From: Sipunculus nudus
Taxonomy: Eukaryota; Annelida; Sipuncula; Golfingiida; Sipunculidae
Length of the DNA stretch: 64,000 nucleotides
Direction of reading: 5' to 3'
Assembly: GCA_026874595.1 (NCBI GenBank)
Contig: CM049307.1
Span: forward strand, 42,666,362-42,730,361
Within the stretch, counting starts at the first letter, position 1, and each line of letters opens with the position of its first letter. A program made the position numbers and the translations under genes. Below the pieces are notes generated by a model. It made no database searches and was not told where the DNA came from. It saw only the letters and a list, made by a program, of their open reading frames with translations. Positions 47,120 to 59,690 of this stretch are shown here, piece by piece.

Positions 47120-49364
47120 GCCCTAGGCTTAGACATCAAAATGGCTGATGTCACCATATTGCAGACCCCCGATTTTCCATTGCAGCAAACGTTCAACCTA
47201 CCACACAGACATCCAATTCCATTAAAAGCAGTAAGGGACGATCTAAACTCATGTAATTATATTCAAAATGTGAAAAGAAGGGGTATGGTTTGCTTTTCAT
47301 ATTAAGCACTTACAAACTGTTTGGTCTGTATCACTGGTTTGGTTTCCCACGTGGGTTCATTGATCAAATATATCAACTTTAGGTAAATCGACTTTTGTAA
47401 TTAATTTTATATATATGCAGTTTTACGACCCGACTGGGGAAACAAACTACTCAAAGATATTGCTCTTTTTTTCTCCTTGATGCAGATTGTAATATACATA
47501 ATCATTTAAGTGAATGTACCTCAAAATATGGCCCACGCACTGGGACGCCAGACCTAATCCGTTCTTCTGTTTTTGTTTCACATAATTGTGGGCCACATAA
47601 TGACATGAATAATTTCCGTTTGCTAAGATAAAATATTATAAGAGGGAAGCGGCACAGGAGCAGATCCAATGCACGTGTTTCTGGGAACCTGGTCTTGCCA
47701 ATGTCCGTGTGCGCCAATGAACGTTAATTGTCCATGTTACCGTTTAATATTTTAGAGGTATAAACACATACAAGTCACAGAACCTACAACTTCATTAAAG
47801 AACCTTTAGTCTGAGCGTTGATCATCGGAAAGCCCTTTTTTCTTACATACTTTCTATAATCATTATATGTGCAATATTTTGTTATCCGGACCTTATACCC
47901 AGGGCGAAACCTAGTGATTGACATAAATAAAAATAAATCTTAAAGGGCCATATATATAGTCAGAGCGAAAACCCTGAAAGCTTTACAAACCCCAAAGCTA
48001 TGCACTTAATTAAATGAATCTCGGGATATCTATCTTGCAGTTATTGAGAAATTGCTTTTTACGTACTTACTTTTTTCCAAACTTTTCCAAGACAGGTGAT
48101 ATGGCTTTATAATGATCGAACTGAAACTGGGAAAATCTACCCTTAAATAGTCTCGAAATTCAAATACTGCTGTGTTAAAATGAAAGGATTACAGTAGACC
48201 CTACAAATTGTAACTAATAAAATAGTTAAGAATAAGTTGCAACTATCCCTGTAACATATATATATATGTATACCTTTTCTATTCTTTTTCTAAACGTTGA
48301 CCATGACAATGAGATTTTACAACTATAAATACTATGTATGGCCGTTTTAAAAACATGGTTTGATAGGAATTTTTTTCTGAGGTACACCAGTGACACCAGT
48401 GACCTAATTGATTCCAAAATGTTTCAAATCGTCATTTATTTGCCATGCAGTACATACATGTACAAGTTCCCCGTGATTTTTTTTTCGGTTTCCTGACAAG
48501 ATTTCATCTGGACCTGTCTCGGTGACACGTGAAAACTTGCCAGGACAAACGATTACCCTTATAAGAGAGGTACTAACGGGCTGACGGTTGAAGTCCTATC
48601 CCTAGCTCAAATGACTTCAACCTAAAAATAAACTCTCTCCATCTAGGGAAAAAATCAAAATGACGACAAACCATATACTGATAATATATGAACTTGAGGG
48701 ATTACAACAGAGCGCATATACTACAATCGTAGAAGAATCCTATATTTTTGTCTATATGTGCCGTATACGGTATGTATGTAAACCTGTATCTCCAGTGGAC
48801 AGACAGCAGACCATCTGTCTGGACCATCAGGATACAACAACCCTTGCTCCCTTGAATATTTGATGGCTAATAATTATAACGAGGGCAGATGTAAGCCATC
48901 CGTACACACGCGAACACATATTAACCCCATGGAATCACACCAGGATAAACTACAACAAATTAACCGGTGTTTCTTAAAGATTTCCAGTCACAAACCTCCT
49001 GAAGATAAGCCTTCGTGACCTGGAAATCAATACGATGTAATGCTTTAAGTTGAAGTCACGGTACAACATATTTTGCTACATGGTGCTGTGGTTTTATAAG
49101 CAAAACTGCGAAGAGGATTGCCACAGCAAGAACTACTGCTTTCGCAAGGAGGGTTTGAATGTATTTGTGTGTGTGTGTGTTTGTATGTTTGTTCACAACA
49201 TATTTCAGGCATTCATGAACAGAATAACATGACATTTGCAGTGCATTTCAGGAACAGTGTAAGGACGAATCGATTAGATTTTGGTGTGAATCCGTCTCAT
49301 GACCCGGATCCAGGAACGTCATCAAAGAATTTTCACAACTGATCACAAAAGTTACCTAAGCAGC

Positions 49365-49595
49365 GTTTCCATGTGCGCGTATATGCGTATATGCGTGAAA
49401 AATCGTATATGCGTATTTGCGTATAGGCGTATGTGCGTATATGCGTGCAAATCGCCACAAAGCGATTCGAACTCGGGTACTCCGGGTAAAATGACGTAAT
49501 TTAAGCATCTTTTTGTGGAAGGCCTGCTTGATCCACTGTACAAATATATACGTCTGCCAGTTCACGCATATACGCATATACGCGCACATGGAAAC
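49365..49595. mobile_element. Element with perfect 34-base inverted termini
   Basis: Bases 49365-49398 (starting GTTTCCATGTGCGCGTATAT) and 49562-49595 are exact reverse complements. The left side continues with further gcgtat(a/t)t words. ACCTA occurs just outside both ends (49354-49358 and 49598-49602), a possible 5-base duplication if the ends extend a few bases. The frames on both strands are products of the symmetry. Confidence 0.75.
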
Positions 49596-49944
49596 ACACC
49601 TATTTTTTATGCATTCGTTAGAGGGCAGCCTTCTAGATGAAATAATTTTCTTATATTTAAGGTGGCGAATACTTGTCACTGCGGGTGTAACTTCGGAGAA
49701 AATGTCGGGGGATTAATTCTAAGGAATTCCCACAATAAATAAATCCCATGATTAATAAATAACATTACCATATCTTCGCAATTATGCCATTATTGAGGTG
49801 CGGACAGGGTCTTTGGGCACCCTGCCGTCGCTTTGCCTACGAGAAGTTTTCAAAATCATGAGACAGTGTGCGATGTTATTAACAGGAAGACGCAAACAGA
49901 AGGAAACGGACGTATGCTTGTGTAGCAAAAGATGTGGTACGTAA

Positions 49945-49957
49945 ATTATTATTATTG

Positions 49958-49999
<42 letters not shown>
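49945..49999. repeat. (ATT)n microsatellite
   Basis: Trinucleotide run with one interruption (gttgtt). Confidence 0.9.
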
Positions 50000-50000
<1 letters not shown>

Positions 50001-51360
50001 GCAAGCAAAGTTTATATATAATTATTAAACGAAATCTTCAATCAACTGTTCATTTACAGCTATTCCCTTCCTAGATACTGCAGTATACTTATACCCGTGA
50101 AACTTAACACAGTTGCAGATGCATGCACTTTGGACAGTTAATTGTTACCGAAACAGACACCAACCTGTAAGCTTATGAAAACAGCACTGCCAGCAAAAGA
50201 TAAACATCGTTTACGGACGATTTCACGTTTTTACGGACCATTTGGCATTTTACCAATATCTACATACTTAACCAAGGAAACATGATGTCGAAAATCGGAT
50301 AAGTACGCGAGACGTGTTTCTATGTACCCGAGACAATAGTTCAGCAGACTTCACCAAGTGCGGTGCAAGCTGGGAAGCCTTTTTCCTCAGGGTCAAGAGG
50401 TCACTTGTATAGAATGAGACCGAACGACACTGTGTTTATGTCGTACTATACTATCCATCTATAGATACCAGCAGAAAATGTAACAACAATTAGCCATGAT
50501 TGACAGTGGCAGATTTGACTGGTGAGACACACCCGTTGTCTAATCCCAAACCGACATGGTTTGCTTGTCTGTTACCAGCGCACAATTTCTCATGCCAGTA
50601 CTGAAGTTCTAGACCGACTGCCTAACTGGGCCAACGCCTTGTACATTATCCGCACCGCCCTCTCTATATACCAACCCCTATCGCCGGCTTGTAGGCGCTC
50701 GGGTCCGGGGTACCATTGCACATAAAGGCTATTTAGTATCGCTCAAACAATTGGAATAATTGCAAATCCCTTTTATGTTAACCATAAACGCCATCTGCCT
50801 TGATAATTGTGATCAAGAAACTGGTGCAGTGCGTGCACTTTACATACAAGACTGTTTGAATCCCACGTATATGATTGCAGTATAAAAGACTGAGAGTTAC
50901 ATGAGCCGGCGTTAATGTAAGCTCATGTCTCTTCGAAACAGATAAGAAATCAAGGATTTTTTTCTATAAAACATAATTTTGAGATAAAAAAATATTAACT
51001 GTATTTTTGGCATATGTTTTTTTTATGTATATATGGTACATTTACATCTGATTCAAAATCCTTTAGATCACATTGTACATACGATTGGTTGTACTCTCAC
51101 AGGAACAAACAGCAAGTCTGTCGGATACATGCAGAAGCTACTGCTATGAACTGATTATATAGAACTCTCCTCATTTGAGCTGTATTGACAAATGTGGTAT
51201 GAAATTATACATTTCTATAATAAAAATTATTTATAAAAACAACTTATTATCGAGTAAACAGTTCCAGTTAAAGAAGGATAAAATGAATATAAACATTTAT
51301 TTTTTTAATTTTAGTTTGGTGAATTAAGTTTTTTAAGATAGGCCATTTCGGAAACGCAAC

Positions 51361-51463
<103 letters not shown>

Positions 51464-53735
51464 TGAAAGAGAAAAATTTATACCTCTCATCTGCTGAATA
51501 AGCCTGTTTATATTTTTATAATCATTTTACATTAAACATTTTTATAATATATTGTTAAATTAAAGTTTTCATAATAATTTTTATAATGTTTTATAAGGAT
51601 TTGACACTTGTCAGGAATTCGTTCATTGACTTTTTATAAAGTGTGATAGCTCATAACTGCAAATTTGGTCGTCTTTGCAATAATTCCTCTCCCTCTTCAT
51701 AAAACCATCCATTTACATATTCAAGAAAACTTCTCGAACAGTTCGGGCAGAGAAATGTTGACATATCCGAATAATCTTCTGAATAATCGAGCTTAATTTT
51801 GGGAATCTGAGGTTATCATAGAGTGGTCGATCGACCAATGAGGTTTTTACCACAGTGTCGCTTATGTATTCCATGATGTTAATTATGTCGACATCACATA
51901 TGATTTGTATATATGAAACAATCCAGCACAATGCTCGTATCGGGTCTGCGAATTAAGAGCGGCTTTAGAATCGATTCATCTATCGATTCTTTACCTTAAA
52001 TTCTGGATTCAGTTATCACGTTTGTGCTCAATATCAGATTTTTTTAAACAGAAGCAATTTTTTTTTACCAGAATGTATGTTAGTTAATTAAGTAAATATA
52101 GAAACAATGTAGCTCCCCCTCTGTTAATCGCAGACATTTTTTTTTGTGAGTGGAGCGGCCCATCGGCGGGCGTTTATATTAGATCGAGACACATGCATGA
52201 TAAAAATCGCTGCGTGCCCCTGGCTCACAGAGAGGTAATGGGTGGTAAATGACAAAAGGATACTAATCGAAAGAATCGAAGATGAGGTAAATAATCGATT
52301 ACAATTAAATCGAAGGGTTCCAATTGAATGCATCGTTTATTCGATGCACTGTTAAACCCCTAATAAACAATTTGTTATATTAATAATGTTGTTGGGATTT
52401 AACAATTCAAACGAATTTGTGAAAATTACTTCTGACCAAACAGTATATACACACTAATAGATAAGATATACACTGTGTGAGGTCTCAGCTTTTTCAGAAC
52501 GGCTGAAAGAAAAAATTCAACGTCACGCCTAAGTACGTATAATATACGGCCTATGTTGTGATATGCGTTCATATTCTCGGCATTCTGTCATCAGTTTCAG
52601 TTACAAGTATATGAGCTTCCCAGATTTACTGCCATGCAGTGCATGAACACCTGGGCGTTCTCGTATGTATACATACTTAAGAATTTATCATGACCTATAT
52701 AAAGTTCGCTTATGATCTTCACTAAAACTAGGATACGTTTGACAGATGCATGTTAATTGACAAGCACATGGGATTTAGTAGTATTAGCGTGGACACTTGA
52801 GGCTTTAAAAGCAGCCAGAGCCACGTGCCTTCTGGTGTTTGCTTTAACGTACGTTAAGGTCCAGCCGTGATAGGAACACTTGGCCGGTACGTACAGGCTG
52901 CTACTTTACTGAGCGACCATGACTGGCCAGATTGATGTAGTATATAGGCCTTTATAGGTGGTGGCCCGCAGTGCTGACCACATTAGTTTGGGGTTGGGTG
53001 CAGGCCCTTGTGGGCAGGGTCGGAGGGCGGATGAAGCAGAAGTAATATGCCTTCCTGCACTCGGACGCTGGGGAATATGTCAGGTATAAACAAACATGAC
53101 AGGTGTGGGGGCCCTGGGAACGTGTAAGCGCAAGGCAACTGCCGGTGCCAATCGCGACCTGTACCGGAGTAATACCAGTTTTACTTTTACTTTCGGTAGC
53201 TTACTAATACTTATTAGAGATAATTACCAGACCATTAGTTTGTGACTAGAATCATAATACCACAGATAAGATGAACATTTAATTCTAGTCAATATATGAA
53301 CAATATGGTATACATGACATTTTCTGGTGAGGACGACTCATCGAACACCATTCTTAATACATATTTCTAATTTCTATCATATACATCAAACACATAAGTT
53401 GATTCAGAGCGTCTTGCTACAAGATTTCAATGACCAACTGATATAAAGAAATTTACCTGTCGAGAACAAGATGTATAAAGAGTTGAAAAATGCGTACCTA
53501 AAAACTGGTCGGGGTGTTGTAGAAAGTTTGGTTTTTTAAAAACTTCCATTGTCCATTATAAATCCAAACATCGGTGGAAGCACGTTCTTTGGTGAATAAT
53601 TTGTCCATGCAACTAAGGTCCAGACCGAGTCTGGGCAAAGCTGTCGTACCCAAAACTGCCGACTTACCCCATATTACGTTGCACGACATGTGCTAGTCAT
53701 GTGATCTGCCTAGAAAAAGAATTGCTATGTCTTAC

Positions 53736-53885
53736 CTGACGGAGAAGAGAGAGTAGAATTCCAACAGTGTCAAGGGTACGCGAGGGCGACCTGCTGGGAC
53801 TGTTCTTATACACAAGGAGGCGATCTGTTCCCGTATTATTGTGTCTATTCGCCTTCTGAGGCACTTTAAAGTAAAAGTGACGCAT
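53736..53885 (-). CDS. Candidate first coding exon, function unknown
   Basis: ATG at 53885-53883, then 50 codons (MRHFYFKVPQKANRHNN at the start, GILLSLLRQ at the end), ending CAG before the strong donor GTAAGA in phase 0. No signal peptide or domain was recognised. A phase-compatible acceptor (gaccttag) lies about 118 bases on, but opens only a short cysteine-bearing frame. A single good splice site is weak evidence. Confidence 0.2.
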
Positions 53886-55997
53886 CCTCCCAGAATGCAC
53901 CTGGGCACTTTTCCGTTAACATTCGCCTCAGAAGAACTCTATATTTCTTAAATCCCTTGAGCACAATATGAATTCTCCCGTTCAGTGTGACCCAATTCAA
54001 ATAAAACCGCTCTCACAGATCAAAAGGTGTTAACTCCATGTAGCGTTATAGGTTCAGGGATTACCAAACATGCTGTCTCACACTTTTTATTGCTTATGGA
54101 TCCAGAACATTGATTTATTATCTTCAGAGGATCTGTGATTTCAAATCCCTCAGGGAATGGAAACCCACAAAAGTGCCAAGTAATGAGCAAGTTAGCAGTA
54201 GATATATTGTTGAGTGTGAGAGTTTGCACGCTGTATGCACCCTGGAATTGGCGGATCAGCGCCCCGGTGGCACCTTTAACGAGCTGCACGCGCCAGCCGA
54301 TGAGGATGCAGCAACGGAGAAGCTTGCAGACACTGATTTGAGGATAGGTCCCAGTACCCTCAGCACTGGAGGCAGCACTTGGGTCTTATCTGGCCCTCAG
54401 CTTTTCCAGGGTTGTATTGCCCCTACTGATAAAGCCTAGTCTGCGAGAGCACATCATTCGCTCCGAGCTCTGGCGACCTGCCAGTAGGCTACAGCCAGTA
54501 TATTCAATTTGATGAAACAAGCACATTTAAGGTTGGCTTTCTGCCAGGCTGACCATATACTCTTTGACACGGGGCAGACATGGGGCTCCTATGAACCAGC
54601 TGGACGGCCCGCCTGTACCTGTATACACACTCTGCAAATCCACTGACCATGTTCTTCTTCAAAAGTAAAAAAAAAGTCCTGAGACTTATGTTGGAGAAAT
54701 GAGAGCCCCAGTGTATCTTCAGACTCAAGTTTTAAACTAGAAAAAAGATTAACAGAAGAAAAAAAATTAGCAAAGATAACTAAAAGAAGATACTTTTAAT
54801 TTTACATTTCAAATGATGCTCAAAACTGGAAACGATGACAAACTCTCTGTTATTTATACCCGTTTTTCAGTCATTCCTTTTAAAAAGTTACTTTTTCATG
54901 ACTGCGTGTGTTAAGATGATATTGCACGCCAAGGTATCAGAGTTGTGGTGAAATAAACGTAACGGTAATCGTAGCCGGGTTCTCTCATTAGGCCCCGTGT
55001 GAATCTCTCTAACAATCTCCACATGAAAATTCAGACTTTTTTTTTGTGATGTAAAACATTTGTTGTTTGTTGTACTGAATGGGGGATTACAATATCACAC
55101 AGGACGTGAAAGAATTCGATTTCAGATCGCCGGGGGTGACCAACGGATTGTGCCGTGTGTTGTTTCCATGCGACATAGGCATGCGCTCTCCACATCAAAG
55201 CTGAGTACGTGAAAACTGCCTGCCCCACTCTTATATAACAAAGATACCCGCAATATCTTTCAAGGCGGCAACGTAATCGAAATATTTGCACCTTACGACC
55301 TTAGACGTCTTGTATGCCTTGCGTGAACCTTACCGTGGCCGACTAGGGTCAATTTTACAGAGCTGTACGCCTGACAGTGACTTGAAATGAATTGTGCCTC
55401 CTAAACTGCCTCATAAATATGTTACAAATTTATTCGACTATATATTTAACAAAGAATAACCTTGCTTTTTAAAAGCACGGGTCTTGGGCTACTGGTAACA
55501 GATTTTTTATTTCAATGTCCACAGTTACCATTATCAATAATGCTCCTATAGCGTACGTGAATGCGGACATTGCCATCCATTCTTCATAATCATTCACGAC
55601 TGTGAAATTCAGATGACACAAGATGTATACAGACACATTACAAAATTCAGTTCAGACAACCTTAATTAGTGCGTGTCATTGGTCATCTGTATAATGAATA
55701 TATGCTTTACCATTGTTATCATACTTAAATGCAAAATAAGGTGAAAATGAGGTACCGCCTCAAGGCTCTCTATTTATATAGATTAATATGCCATAATTAG
55801 CCAAAAATGAAATATTCTTATAATTATAATAATATATTTTAATTTTAAGAGATTAAAAAACTAGTCTGCAGCTTAATATTTTCTCTTGAATTAAGACAAA
55901 GCAAAGCATTTGATATTGAGAAATACACATACTTCATGGCTATAATTTAGCTAACAGCGGCCATGGTTGTTTTCGATGAAGAACCATGGCAATAACC

Positions 55998-56058
55998 GGA
56001 TTTGAACCCTGTCCTCCCAGCTGAAGTGCCTTCACCAGTGTAGGATACGCCCTCGCTA
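55998..56058 (-). mobile_element. tRNA-like SINE head
   Basis: On the - strand a box A-like TAGCGAGGGCG (56058-56048) is followed 39 bases later by a canonical box B GGTTCAAATCC (56008-55998). The stems do not close properly, so it is not a working tRNA. Next to it, GCCATGGTT (55960-55968) and AACCATGGC (55982-55990) form a hairpin. Confidence 0.4.
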
Positions 56059-56917
56059 TTGTTATGTATTTAACTCTGATCAAGGGAGACCGGTTACACA
56101 CAGACTATTCTATATGATGCCCAGATGATCCCACGTTTGTTCTGTTGTTCTTCTTCGAAGGAAGTGTCACATTAAAGCCGGGAGGTGACAGGATGTCACG
56201 ACCTCACATATCACTATAGGTCCCTCCCAGGTCACACCCAGGGCCGAATGATGCCTCCTTTGACAATGACGCTATTTAGTTACATATCAAAGTCGACATT
56301 AGCCTGTGGTCATTTGAATATGTATGTGACATATTAGGGCTACACCAGGCTTGAATCACACAAGCCTCACAACATACACCTACAGACACAGTTTCGTCAT
56401 AAGTCAAAAGGAATTAGGCATTTCTCTCATACATTAAATATATACGGGCAAGGATCATGATCAAAACATAATACTCTGTAGGGTATACTTCACTCCTTCC
56501 ATTTATTTATATATAATTATCTATTCCGCATTTATCGATGAAAATTCGCCCTAAACAATGATTATCATTATTACATGATTAATAACTTACTTCATATAAA
56601 TTCGTAACTATTTTACAAATTGATTTTGTCTTCCGGGCATTTATTCGGATGGTAAACAAACACCGGAGTGGCGGATAAAGAAAACTAGACACCCTGTGCC
56701 GCCAACAGCCTAGTCCCTCCATCTATGATATTATCTTACAAGTATAGCACTCATGTAAGGCGACTATGGTTACAACACTTTTCAAGACAGGTTAGACAAT
56801 TTAGCTGTTCTTTTCATATGGTCAACCTATAAAATAGCCCTACTGTTCCGTAAATGTGGCATTCAGCCTCATATGCCTTTAATCCCTGGAGCTGCAGAAT
56901 GTTAACAAAAGACTAGA

Positions 56918-56937
56918 ACACACACACACACACACAC
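56918..56937. repeat. (CA)n microsatellite
   Basis: Short CA run. Confidence 0.85.
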
Positions 56938-57000
56938 GGGACAGAAAACATTGCAGTCATCCTGATTGTCCAGACTTAAGTATCAACAGTCACCAGTAAA

Positions 57001-57153
57001 CAGGAATGGATCCAGGATTAAGGAAAAGGAGTTGTCCAACTCAGGAGAATAAATGGCAAAAATTAAAAAAAAGTACCCAGGTACGGAAAAAGGTGGATGA
57101 GGGGGAATAGAAAGGTCCGAAGCCGAAAAAAAAAGGGGGGGGGGGCGTTTCTG
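57001..57153. mobile_element. G-rich hAT-like MITE, truncated copy
   Basis: It starts CAGGAATGGATCCAGGATTA and shares ggtacggaaaaagg and ggtccgaagccg with the family at 27322 and 32765. The right end is reduced to a G run and gcgtttctg. No clear target duplication was found. Confidence 0.55.
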
Positions 57154-58071
57154 AGTATACCGTATCTATATGTAGCTATCCGTTACGAATATACTTGCCA
57201 CGGAGTGTAAAACAACGATAGTCGGCTTTAGGGCTACATACCTTAATCACCAGGCTACGACCAGGTCTGTTGGTTCGTATCATTGTTAATATCACTTTAA
57301 TCTGATTAAGCACAAGTTGTTTCAGTAATATACATAAAGCCATTGAATATAGAGCGTGTCATTTGTACAGACACATTTTTCATTAGATCTTATAAAGAGA
57401 AGAAACATTACATGCACAGAATTTATGCAATTATGTTTATGCTAACATAATTCGCAGTTAAATTGTAGTTAAATATATTGTAGGATTGACATTCATGTCG
57501 TATTACAGTGTCAGATATTATTATAAATCGTTAGTTTTTCTGGTAATTAGACTATTTGCCGCCGACAGGTATAAATTTCGTGAATCATTCAATTAACTAT
57601 TTAAATATAAGTAACTGCAATTTATTTTTTCATGCAAGCACAGTTATTCCAATATGCTTTTAAAATTAGAGCAACAGACCCTATTATTAAAATTGTGAGA
57701 GAACTCTGCCTCTTTTAATTGACAAATTCTTCACAAAGAAATTAATTCAGACAAACACATTCTCGCCTACGATGTCAAATAAAAAAATTACTGAAGAAAT
57801 AGGTCGTTATAAAGTTTCTCGAGAAGACGGTTTCTAAACATTGCTTAAATAATGTTCTTATATTGTAAAAGACGAAGATAACTGAAAAATGTATGTTATT
57901 TGAAGATTTAAGATCAGTAACTGAAGGGTGGGCAATCCAAACGCGTTAAGTTAAAATATGGGTCAGAAAGATAAATGTTATTCTACCTTAATTTTCATGC
58001 ATGGAGACGAAGGCAAAGGCATGGGAATATCATTTTTTTAGGGGGGGGGCAGAGGGTTGTGAAATATTGGT

Positions 58072-58072
<1 letters not shown>

Positions 58073-58110
<38 letters not shown>
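58073..58110. repeat. (TA)n microsatellite
   Basis: TA run with one tgt interruption. Confidence 0.9.
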
Positions 58111-58282
58111 GATCATACACTGACAAATATCCCTATAGGAACTTCTAGTATATATAGAACCGAGGGGTAAACAGTCACATTTCCTTAAACCTGTGAAGCC
58201 AAAGGCCCATACAAAAAGTTAAAGGAAAACATAAATATTTTGGTTATTTCACACTATTTTATTTATTACTGGAAAAATACAG

Positions 58283-58321
58283 GGGGGGGGGGAGCAAAAC
58301 AATACCAATGCCCCCCCCCCC
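58283..58321. repeat. Poly-G / poly-C hairpin
   Basis: A G run near 58283-58293 is followed after about 17 bases by a C run near 58311-58321, so the strand can fold on itself. Such pairs also occur at the ends of the G-rich MITEs here, so this may be an eroded one. Confidence 0.5.
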
Positions 58322-58465
58322 GGTTCCAATGTCCAATTAAGGAATCGTAACAGATGACGAAATCATGTTTGAAATCTCTCAGGTCCTGAGGTAATGTAAT
58401 TAACGATGTGTAAAGTATAGAGAATATATATTGGTAGTTGCATATATGTTTGTAAGTACATTGAA

Positions 58466-58660
58466 AACTCACGTGACGACCACCATATAGCTATGTAGAC
58501 CATCCAGCTAAGACGAACATTTTTTGGTTCCGGACAAATCTTATGTTAACCATCATTACAAAAACTTCAGCTAACATGACCACCCCGCTAACACGTCCAC
58601 TTTGGCAACCCGCATGTGGTCGTGTTACCAAAATTTCTTCTATATATAATCATGGTCACT
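58466..58660. mobile_element. Degraded pogo-like MITE
   Basis: Repeated gaccacc, gctaagacgaac and gctaaca words and a final gtggtcgtgttacc resemble the interiors of 25674 and 26949, but clear termini are lost. The boundaries are estimates. Confidence 0.35.
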
Positions 58661-59100
58661 TTATTTTTATACTATACGCTGTAGTATAGTTATAAACACG
58701 GACCAGAAACAAATGTCCTGTTTATATATATTTCTCGCACACATCGTCGTCCAAGCACATAAATAACAACTGCTTTGTACTTTCACTTAATACCATGCAG
58801 TGGATCAATGTAAACACGGCAGAAGTCACTGATATGGCTCTATAGGGCTGTTATTGTAAGAGACTTTATACAGGGTAGCTAGGAAATCAAAAATCAGATC
58901 GAGGAATAGCGAAAGTAGTGCATGATACATTTTGTATTATCTAGTAGTTCCATAATCGCGCAACCATAAATCCTGAATCAAGGTTATCACGACTGTACAA
59001 TGAGGGATGCAAGCTGGGGTATTTTTTTAAAAATGCCGCCAACGTGCGAATGTAACCAAAAAGCATTGGATCAAGGGTATCGAGACATGAAAATTTTGTA

Positions 59101-59103
<3 letters not shown>

Positions 59104-59159
<56 letters not shown>

Positions 59160-59160
59160 T
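59104..59160. repeat. (TA)n microsatellite
   Basis: TA run directly left of the direct-repeat pair. Confidence 0.9.
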
Positions 59161-59162
59161 TT

Positions 59163-59304
59163 GATACGAAGACAAATAAACGAGGGGAAAGTCCTGGGCC
59201 GATCTCGGAGTCATACCCAGGTCGGTGGCGCACAAGTCCGGCTTACCAACTGTTTCGCTAGAAAAGCAGAGACAGTTCGGTCCGCTTTTATGTCACCCCG
59301 TAAC
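59163..59304. repeat. Direct repeat, copy 1
   Basis: A 142-base block running from gatacgaagacaaataaacg to cggtccgcttttatgtcacc and ccgtaac. It is nearly identical to 59426-59578 but lacks a 13-base insertion (agcttcactagcg) after aaaagca. Confidence 0.9.
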
Positions 59305-59425
59305 ACACCCCCTCTTAAGAGCGTTCTGCTATCGAAACAAGACTAATTATTCCAGGAGTCACACTTTTGGTGAGCTTATTCCCTGGGCCACACAGTTTAC
59401 CAACACTTTGGACGAGCCTTCAAAT

Positions 59426-59578
59426 GTTACGAATACAAATAAATGAGGGGAAAATCCTGGGCCGATCCCGGAGTCAACCCAGGTCGGTGGCGCACAAGTC
59501 CGGCGTACCAACCGTTTCGCTAGAAAAGCAAGCTTCACTAGCGAGACAGTTCGGTCCGCTTTTATGTCACCCCGTAAC
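59426..59578. repeat. Direct repeat, copy 2, with short inverted ends
   Basis: A 153-base block starting GTTACG and ending CGTAAC, so its ends are inverted. Read on the - strand it has a tRNA-like order (tagcgaaacggttggtacgc, then gggttgactcc), weakly suggesting a SINE head. Copy 1 at 59163 is in direct orientation 263 bases away, and (TA)n tracts flank the pair on both sides. Confidence 0.85.
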
Positions 59579-59615
<37 letters not shown>

Positions 59616-59645
59616 ATATATATATATGTAGTATATATATATGTA

Positions 59646-59686
<41 letters not shown>

Positions 59687-59690
59687 TATA
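59579..59690. repeat. (TA)n microsatellite, interrupted
   Basis: TA run with gtag interruptions, directly right of the second direct repeat. Confidence 0.9.

Noticed and set aside
54020-54289. Protein-like frame on the - strand (GATGALIRQFQG ... ITWHFCGFPFPEGF)
   Set aside because: It reads somewhat like a real domain, but I could not name a family or find matching splice sites, so it is left unassigned.
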